Shown here one piece after another: positions 48,840 through 58,596 of a stretch of DNA of 64,000 bases. The DNA is from Pyrrhoderma lamaoense (taxonomy: Eukaryota > Basidiomycota > Agaricomycetes > Hymenochaetales > Hymenochaetaceae). The position numbers and the translations under genes were made by a program. The notes below the pieces were generated by a model. It was not told the DNA's origin. It saw only the letters and a program-made list of their open reading frames with translations, and did no database searches. How positions within the stretch are numbered: position 1 is the first letter of the stretch; every line of letters starts with the position of its first letter. The DNA is taken from the NCBI GenBank assembly GCA_002794735.1, contig NBAZ01000016.1:310001-374000 (forward strand), read 5' to 3'.

Positions 48840-50521
48840 ATGAGCTCGAGCACTCATTCAAGAAGGACCAATTATAAAAAGCGTCTTGGAGACTTCTACA
48901 TATATAACGAACCTCTTGCCAGGGGTTCGCATGCGTACATCCATGTAAGTAATCAAGCCTCTGCATATCCATCTCGGCCATCCTCACACCCTTCTCCTAC
49001 TTTCTCAAACGTACTCGGTATATGGCCTTGAAGCTCGGTAAATTAGTAGACCACAAAACTTAAAATGGCCGGAAACTGGGGATAAACATATCGTCATCAA
49101 GATGATGCATCCAGTTGGAGGTGGCAAATTTCCTGCAGAGACGGAGGCTAATATCATAAAGTACCTTCCGAGGAACCACGGCCTTGTGAGTAAACTCTTC
49201 TTACTTAGTGAATATATGAATTTTTTGAGTCCAATACACACGTTTTCCTACTCACCAATCTATACTTACTCATCTGCCTTTTTGTTTTATCTCCGTGTGT
49301 GTAGTTGCGCTTATACGGTACCTTCAAATCGGGAGAGTATATCGCTCTTGTGATGGAGTATATGGACGGAGGCGATCTATATGACAAAGGTATAGAAGAT
49401 GATGAGTTTGATGAGAATAGGCTTAGGATAGCTATGAGGTACTGTAATAATATCATCCTCATCAGTAAACAATGATTTTCTCTGACAGTGGCATATCTCG
49501 TAAAAAAAGAGATGCTACAGGGGCTCTTCTAGAGCTGCACAACACAAATATAGTTCGTCTGGATATAAAGTAAGTGAGATTAGTATTCATTATCTATATC
49601 TTTACTACTGCATGTATGTTTAGCACGTAAGTTGAAATACTTACTAATTAGTTATTGTTTATAGACCAGAGAATCTTATGCTTATCAGAAGAGTTATCCA
49701 AGCACTAAAGTTATCGACTATGGATTGTAAGTATAGACTTGGTTGTATCTCTCCTTTCTACTTATTACTATCTAGTTGACTAATACTTGTTGGCGCCCAT
49801 CGTATCACGTCCAAAGACAAGGAACCCAAATTCTTAAGGGGGACAATTTGCTATTTGGCCCCAGAACAAATACAAAAATATCTGAGCACACATGATGCTC
49901 TTACACATCCAAATCAAGAGAGTCAAGACCACACTCAATATATGTCTTTTGGAGCCAAGAGTGCTGATGTATGGTCTCTCGGGTGAGTAATTATCATATC
50001 GATACATTCGCATAACTTCCATAGTATCTGTAACTCTCATATTTCTCAAACATGAGAACCTGGTGGACAAAATTTTTATGCATTATTAGAGGTTATGCAT
50101 TTTTAGAGGTATGCATTATAGGAGGCACGACTGTATATAGTGGATCCAAGGGAAACAGCTTCCCGATGTGCGCACTCCAAGCCCTACGAGAACAGTCCCT
50201 AATCCAATTCCACCCAAAGATCTGAGCCCTAATCAGACAGGAAATCCTCAGAAAGGGATAGAAAAAGTGGTGAAAAGGCTAATCTCTGGTGTTGACGCCC
50301 CATTACCCACCAAGGTTCCGGTACACACCGGTACATATACGACTAGTGTCTTACCGCCTAGTAACGGTAAGACCAGAAGCAGGAAAAGTAACAGCGGTCA
50401 GCATCGATCAAGAGTAAAAATTCCTCATAATCACAGTGCTCGTAATCAAGTAAATGCTACTGGTACTACGAAGACTCGAGAGTCCCAACATAAAACAGTA
50501 GATAAGGTGGTGAGAAGGTAA
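48840..50521 (+). pseudogene. Protein-kinase-like gene B' (right arm), C-lobe deleted
   Basis: ATG 48840 with the same start as kinase B (MSSSTHSRRTNYKKRLGD). Gly loop LARGSHAYIH, then the VIK exon, where one C is missing near 49052 (GACCAC against GACCCAC) and brings a stop (ACTTAA). The exon LRLYGTFKSG...DENRLRIAM is intact. The catalytic-loop exon is in frame here (ATGALLELHNTN) but reads RLDIK where the left arm has HLDIK. Near 49693 one G is missing (AGAGTTAT against AGAGGTTAT), disturbing the exon before DYG. LAPEQ and KSADVWSLG remain. The exons for the C-lobe helix are gone and only the tail (WIQGKQLP...SPTRTVPNPIPP) follows. Because of the deletion it cannot encode a full kinase even if the one-base gaps are errors. 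Confidence 0.7.
50045..50145. other. Junction sequence replacing kinase B C-lobe exons
   Basis: Here the right arm has about 90 bp with direct repeats of the type TTATGCATTATTAGAGG, TTATGCATTTTTAGAGG and TATGCATTATAGGAGG, in place of about 0.5 kb present in the left arm (8335-8890). The repeated ATGCATT...TAGAGG unit looks like a transposon end or footprint. Confidence 0.45.
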
Positions 50522-51029
50522 GACTGTTCGTTATTAGTGGCCAAAAGGGGGAGAAGGTCTATCTAGAAATGCACGTATACAGTTTCAAATGAAGTATGCA
50601 TTCTTAACGGATGGACAAATGCAACCCTTGTGTTAAAAAAATAGTAGTTCCGAGTTTTGTAAAGACTAAGGAAACTTTAAGTAGAAAAGATTCACTGTGT
50701 TAAGAGATACTTTCTAGCTTTGTTTGGAACGTATTCTTAGCTATTTAACTGCATGATGAGACAATACTACATCTAAACACTCATATAGAAAACACGGACG
50801 TGGTGTCCCGTCGATATATCATTCTTCAAGTTCGATATCTCGTCCCTGAGCCAAAACAACTCTCATACTGTGTTACTTGTACAGAGCTTCTCTATACGAA
50901 AGATTAGAGCTTGTAGTTGCTCCCTCTTCTTTATAGGAAAGGGTTTTGAGCGTCAGCCATATGATCTAAGGATCTGAGTAGGTGTGTAATTGGAACATGC
51001 AAACACGAGATCTTATTTGAACCGGAGAA

Positions 51030-51275
51030 ATGCTTAACTTCAAAATACCTTACTTGTTTGCCAAAGGATTAATGGAGATCTTGTCCGGCGTTGGATTCAG
51101 AGACCCGGAGCTGAGATCAAGCGAATGCCGACTGAAAGATAATTTTCAATGGAAGTATAATTATGTGGCTCTCGACCTCTTTACCATAAACGCCATTGGA
51201 AGCAAAGAAGAAACGGAAGAGTGTTCAAATTTGGTGAAGAAACGTTACCTAAGATTTTCGGGGATTCCATATTAA
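51030..51275 (+). other. Conserved short ORF inside the duplication, right-arm copy
   Basis: Counterpart of 6657-6857 (-). Shared reading: SGVGFRDPELRSS, CRLKDNFQWK, YVALDL, TINAI and EETEECSNLVKKRYLRFSG. Open in both arms with few changes. Function and gene limits are unknown. Confidence 0.35.
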
Positions 51276-51730
51276 GGTTTAATGTACACGCAAATTGTAC
51301 GTAAAGATATGAATTACTAAATCGGCACAATATTTTATCTTTCAAACCAAATTCATTCCGAAAACCGTATATTCAGAGTGCGTCAACTGTTTAGTCGAAG
51401 AATATGTTTCGTAGAAGCTATCGAATTTTATAGTGGACATCCTCAGATCACTTCTCGAACCTACTTACTTTTAGCTAGCTGGTATCGCGGATTTTTTTTC
51501 ACTCTGCTCAAAACTACTTTGACATCAAAGCCGGCAGAACATTCGATTTTCTCATCTGCTTTAACGGTTTGCGCTGCATGTAAAAAACGGCAGATTACCT
51601 TATATTGGCTCAGATTCTTAGTTTGCCATCATCTTGAATCGTATATTGCACTAAAAGGGACAAGGACGAAAATACGGTATATAAAATCATTCAAGTAGAA
51701 ATTCTTATCCTCATTTCCCAATTTCAACTA

Positions 51731-53583
51731 TATGGCTTCCCCATTTAATCAAAGATATATAAATCCACCTAGATTTACTCGAAGAGTCGCTGATTTCGAA
51801 ACTGAAGGCGAGCCATTCGGCGATGGAACATATGCCAAGGTCTACGTTAGTACTATACCTTTCAGTATTGCTTAAAATAAGGTAATAATAACTTTGTCTA
51901 TTTCATTTAATGTATAGAGAGCTCGTTTGTCAGAAACGGCCTACTCGAAGCCAAAATGGAAAGATATTGGCAACAAAATTGTCATTCTCAAGGAGATGGC
52001 CATACCTGATGAAAGTGACGAGTATATGCGTACTAAGGTGTGCGTTCAAATAACCAACGAAGAACTAGCTAAAAAGCATTTTAATCATCCCTCACTTGTA
52101 AGCTAACAAGTCAAAGTTATACTCGTTAACAAAATCTATTATAGCTCACTTTTCATTTATAGGTGCGCATATATGGAAGCTTTATGGGTTTAAAAGAAAT
52201 TAGAACAAGAGCTGGTGAAACAAAGAAACAAATGTATCACTATCTCGTTTTCGAATACATGGACCAAGGTGATCTATTCTATACTATGAATATTGCACGC
52301 TTGAATGAAAAAAGCTGTGTGCGGGTTGCTACGTATGTGTCACTATATAGGGAGAGTATCAAGAAATCCTACTTATATGTTTGGCAATAGAAATGTATTA
52401 TCCGGTGTTATGGAAATGTCTAGAATTGGTTACCTCCATGCAGATGTGAAGTACGATGCACCACAAATATTGACACAAGCTTTCAGTCTGACTTATCTGT
52501 TTAATATCGCAGGCCAGAAAACATTTTTGTCGACAAAATGGGAAATGTTAAACTCGGCGACTTTGGATCGTGAGTGATAAACTTATTTTGAATTTGATTC
52601 GGATACTCATCCAACTAACAAGCATATTCAATAAGGTCACCAATGATTGGTTTTTGGACGGTTCATTCCAATATTTAGCACCTGAGATCATACGAAGCCT
52701 TTTAATTGAGTATTCAAAGGATGACCGGGAGAAAAAGAGGCTTTCAGCCATGCCCCTATCATATGGAGATGAAAAAACTGTCGTCTTTTCGCTTGGGTTA
52801 GTTTTATTATGCCTATTCCCGACGTTCATCATAATTTCTGAGCTGTAACTTCTTTTAACCAGGATAAGCATACTCAAAGGTCTATATGGCGATGAGTTGT
52901 ATAGAGAATTCAGAAATTTTGATGGCAAGTATAGTACACTTAAAGCTCAGTACGATGAGATGATGGAAGACAACCTCACTCAAAGAATTGATTCTCTGGA
53001 TAATCTCGAAAAAAAAGGTTTTATCACCATTCTTACCATTTTAAGCTTTGTTAATTTATCATGCAGGTAAGGCATGGCTGAAGGGTGCGTTAAACTTGAA
53101 TCCCGCTCATAGAATGTCATTGAAGGAAGCTATTACACATACAGTGAGTTTACACTTGCTAGCAAAGCTAGATATCTTAATTACTAATCAACTAATCGTA
53201 TATAGTGGCTTCAAAGTAGTACCGAGAAACTCAAAATGCCTAAAAAGGAGCTCCCTAAGTCTGCGTCTTCTTTCCAGCGCATCACCAAAACTCCTGGTTC
53301 ACAACCTCTAGCAACTTGGAGATCCAAGTCAATGGATTTGACCGATCATAAACCTCGTTCGGTGATTGATAATCATAGAGCTAGTGGTACCTCTCAAACT
53401 ACTAGTAGACCAGGAACAGCACACAGCGTTACAACAAAACGTAGTCCACCTTTTTTGGATACACCCAAGAAAGGGCATGTAGATGTAGCTAAAAGGACAC
53501 CATTGGATGCTGGTAAACGTAGAGGGAGCCTTACAAGTAACAATTCCACGTCTAGTAGAGCCTCAGTGCGCCCTGTATCGTAG
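51731..53583 (+). CDS. Protein-kinase-like gene A' (right arm)
   Basis: ATG 51731 (MASPFNQRYINPPRFTRRVA). GDGTYAKVY Gly loop, then an in-frame exon with NKIVILKEMAIPDESD, ITNEELAKKHFNHPSL, IYGSFMGLKE, YLVFEYMDQGDLFYTM, YLHADVK, PENIFVDKMGNVKLGDFGS, GSFQYLAPEIIRSL, KTVVFSLG, LKGLYGDELYREF, GKAWLKGALNLNPAHRMSLK and the same 115-residue basic tail as kinase A. The N-lobe frame is better preserved than in the left arm. However, the 3' acceptor before GSFQYLAPE is CAG in the left arm and TGG here (near 52650), so the DFG exon and the activation loop do not join by a normal splice. HAD for HRD and Val for the subdomain IX Asp suggest weakened or altered catalysis. Confidence 0.6.
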
Positions 53584-53595
53584 TCTTATATGTTC

Positions 53596-55332
53596 TTTGG
53601 TATGCATACAAGGGTCGCTTGTAAAGAGTGAATACACCCGTCGTTTACACGTTATTCCCGGATTATCAGTTTCGAGAGAACAGGTGGATGAAGATGAGGT
53701 AAGAGAAGAATAGACATTTCAGATTCATCAATCAGAAGAATGAACAATCTCCTGTTGATCTTGTGTATTAAGATCTGTCTCCAGACAAGTAGTTATTCCC
53801 CTTAAATTTTGTCCGGCCTCGGCTCTATTAATGGAAGGTACAAGTCTTGTTCACCTTAACCTACACATGAGTCATATAGCTCTTTCTTGTGGATGCACTT
53901 GTTCTTGATCACTGTAAAGTAGATTCTAAGCATCATTGTAGCTATTGTTAAACTTTGAAGTTTCTTAGAAGAGATTTGCATAAGATTTGGTATGATGATG
54001 GTACATAGAAGCCAAAGATAACGATGATTTGGGTGTGCTTTGAGGAGAGGATTATCACTGAATCACTGAAACGACATTGATCAGATACGGTTTTGATACT
54101 AGATATTCTGAGTTACCACGAGTCGGTTCCTTTCCCTCTTTCATGGAAAAGTTAATTCTGGCTCCTATTCGTCATGGAAACGGATATATAAGTGCAGAAT
54201 TTTGTAAAAGTAGAAGTTCTACATTCTTTGGACGCTATCTTATATGCGGCACTGTTTTGCTACAGTCACCGGTTATATGATAAGATGGAAAGGCATTTTG
54301 AGTTCTCTTTGAAAAAATTTTCGGAGGAGGTGAAACTGCCAAGGAAGCCTAGATTGCATAGGCTATCATGAGTTTCAAAGATGATTACCTACTTTGCGAC
54401 AAATGTTAGTACGTAGATTTCAGGTAGGAAATCATGCGTTACCTGAACTGGAAGTAGGTTACGCTACGTTTTTGCTTTTACATAACCTTACTTCTCTTTA
54501 GTTTGCAATGGTTTCTTGTAGTATTTCCCCCTGATCTTTACACACTTTGTTCCTTGATATCTTCGCAGTATCTGCATCCATTTTCTTTTCAATCTTAGCT
54601 TCGAGCTCGGCGAACATGAGAGAAGCGATGTGAGGCTCGAAGACAAACATTTTATGGTTTCTGTTGAGAAATATGGTTTATGTTAAGCATGTGGATCTAT
54701 CTATTGTATCCAGGCAAGTAGTTTCTCTCACCCCAGTAACTACGAGATATGCAACTCGGATCGACGATTGGTTCAATTGTTTATGAGCAATGGAAAGGAC
54801 TTATGACTCCTATCAGGAATCTAGTCTATAGTATTGTACCGGCTAATTTTTCACATTTTAGTAGCATAGCATAAATATGTCTGAGCCAAGAAGAAAAAGC
54901 AACGAGCGTCAGTAAAGAAGGTTAAGATTTAATTAGTATAATAATAGTATGTACTTTTGTTTACGTGTGCAATATCTTTGGATACGGAGAACTAGTTTGC
55001 CCTGGAAAAAAGCTAGTATTGTGTGGTGTGATAAGCTATTAGTGAGATCAGAAATAGCGCTTGCCTACTTCAAGTTTGCTAAATATGTTGTGTACAAAGT
55101 CATTTAGGCAATATAGGATAGATTAAAGCTCTCTGTCAAGTTTGCCGATGAAGAAAATGACAAACTCCAAGCCCTTCGTTCTTTTGACGGCGGATGGTGA
55201 ACGACGAGTATCTTATTTACGTAAGTATACAGGTGCTTATATAGTATATAAATGCAACTTCAAGTAGGCCCCATCTGAACCAATTCATTTGTTCTCAACA
55301 AAACAAGAAAAGTTTCTCGTAAAGTACTAATA
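53596..55332. other. Spacer beyond the right inverted-repeat arm
   Basis: About 1.7 kb with no supported gene. Short open stretches (for example 54077-54280) show no motif. Confidence 0.4.
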
Positions 55333-56113
55333 ATGTCAACTGAACAAAAAAAGGTGGCAAAAAAAAATGCGACCAAGACTTCATCAACAACTGGGAATGC
55401 TGCACAGGCGACCAATCTCAGGCGTACTGCTATAACCCCAAGACGTACTAGTACTCAAACAAGCGGATCATCGTCTTCTGCGCAAGCTACTCCTCAAGCT
55501 ACTCCTCAAGCTGCCCCGCACCAGCGATACAGCCAAAACCAACCCCCACACCAACTCCTCAACCATTAGCGAGTATAAGACTTTCTGAGCTTAAACCAGG
55601 GGACATTATGCATGTCACCTACCTTACTAGCGATGAGTCGATCACTTCCTTCTTGTATGTCCATCTCGAGCCCAAAAAGGGGAGTGTGCACGTGTGAGAT
55701 ACAGAATAGATGCAAATAAATCGAAGGAGTGGCAGGCGGCACACGGACCCATAACACTCTCGCCACGTCAAATAGCATATGCCCGTGTAGTGGGTAACAT
55801 ACCTGGGCTGAACTCTCAAAATATTGCAAGTTTCATGGTATCTTTGATGCAGAAAGTACCCGTAAATAGTGGGGATCCGACGTTCGATACTCATAAGTGG
55901 ACGAGCATAGCTATTAGGTATTTAAATAAGGAGTATCTAAAGCTACCTGCAAACACTATATCTACATTACATGGCGAGATGATTAGGAATGGGAAAGAAC
56001 AGGCTACGAAGGCAACTGAGTGTCGTGAGATCAAAAGGACACCAAAGGGGACGGAGATTACATACCCAGGGTATCAAGGGGTGATAGAAATATACGACAA
56101 CATCCCTAGATAA
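55333..56113 (+). CDS. Unknown intronless basic protein with repetitive N-terminus
   Basis: ATG 55333 (MSTEQKKVAKKNATKTSSTT). A Thr/Ser/Ala-rich basic N-terminus with a repeated QATPQ unit and then a PTPTPTPQP stretch leads into a folded-looking part: LASIRLSELKPGDIMHVTYL, SITSFLYVHLEPKKG, VRYRIDANKSKEWQAAHGPI, PRQIAYARVVGNIPGLNSQN, IASFMVSLMQKVPVNSGDPT, KWTSIAIRYLNKEYLKLPAN and EITYPGYQGVIEIYDNIPR. The frame breaks twice as read: one C is short in the CC run near 55514 (GCCCCGCA) and one G in GGGG near 55680. With both filled it is a single ORF of about 258 residues. No family is recognised. The last part could be a small fungal domain. Confidence 0.55.
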
Positions 56114-56434
56114 TCATACATGTAAATTTATATGTAGACATAGAAGCTGTCGAATCTGGGGACAATATACTCGCCCAAATCCGTCGAATGAGTAAAGAAT
56201 GAACAACAATGTATCCGGGCTTAGGGCCTTTCTTTACAATCGCAAATCTGAGTAAACGCTAGTCGATTTCAAAGACTTTGGGATTTAGATGAGCATTACA
56301 TTGCAATCCAACTTCATAGCATGAGCATACATGATAACAGAACTATAAAAATAAATAAGTGAAAGTCAATGAACACAATAAAGGGAAATCCAAAGTACAG
56401 AGAGTAGAGCCATTATAACTCAAACGTTCGCATA

Positions 56435-58109
56435 TTAATCCCGCCCTCTCTCCCGCTCTCTGTCCATCCTTCTTCTTTTCCTTTCTTGATCTTCAACTAT
56501 CAATCGCTCAGCTACACTCATTGCCACAGACGGGTCCCTACTATCCCTGTCCCTCTTCTTCCCTCCTTGATCTTCCCTCCCTCTGTTATTTCATTTATTT
56601 TTTCTTTATCCTTCCCTTTATTAGCAGCTATCTTGAACACATTTGGCCTTTTCACTGGATTCGCCGTACTGCTCAGTGCGTTCGATTTCTTAACGCCTCC
56701 AAATCCCAGCTTCGCCCCAGCCGCTCCGTTCAGCTTCACTCCACCATTTGATAATGTAGAGTGCACTGTTGTCGAAGAACCCGCGCTAGTACTATTCTTA
56801 ACTTCTTCCTCTTCCTTTTCCTCGCCATTTCCGGTAGCTATGGCAGGTGCGGATGGCTTTAGACTGAACTGCAACACTACTTTTTCATCGTCGTCTCTTT
56901 TGAGCAACCCCGCCTCTTTTCTCCCATTAGCAACCGAAGAATCGTCTCCATTTTCACTACCTGATCCGGAACCAGAACCAGAAGCATTGTTCTTTGAAGC
57001 AAGAGCCTCCTGCTCTGCTTTGGCACGTTCAATTTGTTCAGCGATCAGCATCCTCTCCCGCTGTTCATCCGACATATTTGCACGTTCCTTTTTCATTGAT
57101 GCTTCCTAGTCCCATTGTTAGAAGGTAAGTCGATAGTTAAGGTTAAGAGACGAAAGGAATAAAAATTGGTATACTTGATGCCAAAATAGAAAAAAAATGC
57201 TGGTATAACGTGGACGGAAAATAGGAATTAAGAAGACAAAGTAAAGGGTAAACAAAAGCGTAGAATGTACTGAGGATGAAGAAAGAGGAGATTTTTTTGA
57301 ACGTACAGCTTTTTCAAGTGCTTTAGGACTATTATCTATCCAAGCAATAAACCACCCCTTTTCTGTTTCATCCACCCTCGCCACGCCTGTCCTTCCTAGA
57401 TGTTTGACAAACTCTGAAAGTGTAACCCATCGGGTGGCATTCATGTGTATATGGTTCTTATCTTGAATATAGTCTTGGTAGACACGGTTAGCTAGAACTC
57501 GCTTCGTCCCGAACCTGCCAAACCATAAGAAGAGAGTAAGTTAACTGTTCTGGAGTACTGATAAGATTATAAGATTCAAAAAGTAGCAACTACATAAGAG
57601 TTTACATGCATTGAAGCAAACAGAAGCATATATAGCTTTTGTATGTGTATGTATATATAGGGATGGAAAAGGAGAATGAAACTGAGAAATCGTGGATAAG
57701 AACTGATACTGACCTCCTTGACAACAACTGCACGAAATCATGTTGAAATTCCATCGAAAAGTTACTGATATGTTGACCCGCATTCTCTCCAATCAACAAG
57801 ATTTGCCTGAGATGCGGTTCCGACTGTGTATGACATTTGAAACCGTTCTCATCTCGACATTGTTTTTGGCACGCTTGACAATACCACCGAAGCCTTTGAA
57901 GTCCTTTAGACTTCATGGCATTTGCGAGGTACTTTGGGGTTCCAACTGCCGGTTTGATCGTCGATACCATTATATTAGTTGAATCCCATAGTTTAAATCC
58001 ATGTTTTGTTGCAATTTGATAGATTTGTCGGGTTAGAATAGAGAAGAACTATGAGAATCAAGAATATTCTGCGAAGAAATAACATGAGATTACCTTCTGC
58101 TCGAGGCAT
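56435..58109 (-). CDS. KIN17: KIN17-type DNA/RNA-binding zinc-finger protein
   Basis: KIN17 is a conserved nuclear protein linked to DNA repair, replication and pre-mRNA splicing. Exon 1 (58094-58109) MPRAE joins across a 148-nt intron to VGTPKYLANAMKSKGLQRLR. A C2H2 zinc finger follows (WYCQACQKQCRDENGFKCHT, QSEPH), then FSMEFQHDFVQLLSRR, RFGTKRVLANRVYQDYIQDK, HIHMNATRWVTLSEFVKHLG (winged-helix-like domain) and VDETEKGWFIAWIDNSPKAL. After a 200-nt intron comes the charged helix EQRERMLIAEQIERAKAEQE. As read the C-terminus stops at 56518. One extra G in GGG near 56563 gives the expected ending RDPSVAMSVAERLIVEDQER and ERERGRD-stop at 56435-56437. The start MPRAE is preferred to the downstream in-frame MVSTIKP because it splices exactly to the family N-terminus. 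Confidence 0.92.
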
Positions 58110-58596
58110 AGTGACGCAGTTTGTAACTAGAGAGTATAACTTTCAGATATTCACAGTTCTGGCTTTCCAAGTTTCAGTAGCGGTTATAGCTAAGCAAAGT
58201 TAACTAAGCAAGGTCAAGCAATGTTTCGACTGAGACGACCCCAGATTAGAAGTGACATCTAGACAGATGTATTTCACGTGACTGTGAGAGATATCTTTTT
58301 TCGCTATAACATCCTTACTGATTTCTTTCTTTTCTAACATCAGACACATGAATTTCTGGCGTTGTGCTAATTACTGGAGAGATCCTATCCTTACCTAGAA
58401 TATATCGTATCTATAAGGATACTCTAGCTTACACTCACACTCATGTTTCTGACATATATTGGAACCTACATAAAATTTCAAGCTTTTCTACAAACTGGTA
58501 CGTATTATATCAGTGGATCACCTTCGAAAAATAGGGTTCTTTCATCTCGTTGAAATTACGTTTCAAGTATAACTCTTTGAGTAAAAGAATAAGAAA
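58110..58596. other. Spacer between KIN17 and kinase E
   Basis: KIN17 promoter and kinase E 3' region. A duplicated motif (CTAAGCAAAGTTAA / CTAAGCAAGGTCAAG) lies near 58190-58217. No gene is supported. Confidence 0.4.

Larger units (their letters stand above)
48040..53595. repeat. Right arm of the large inverted duplication (partner 4347-10845)
   Basis: Plus-strand copy of the kinase B - spacer - kinase A block, with the small divergent gene on the minus strand at its outer end. Relative to the left arm it has lost the kinase B C-lobe exons (replaced by about 90 bp at 50045-50140) and about 0.5 kb of the kinase B-A spacer near 51000. Confidence 0.9.
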
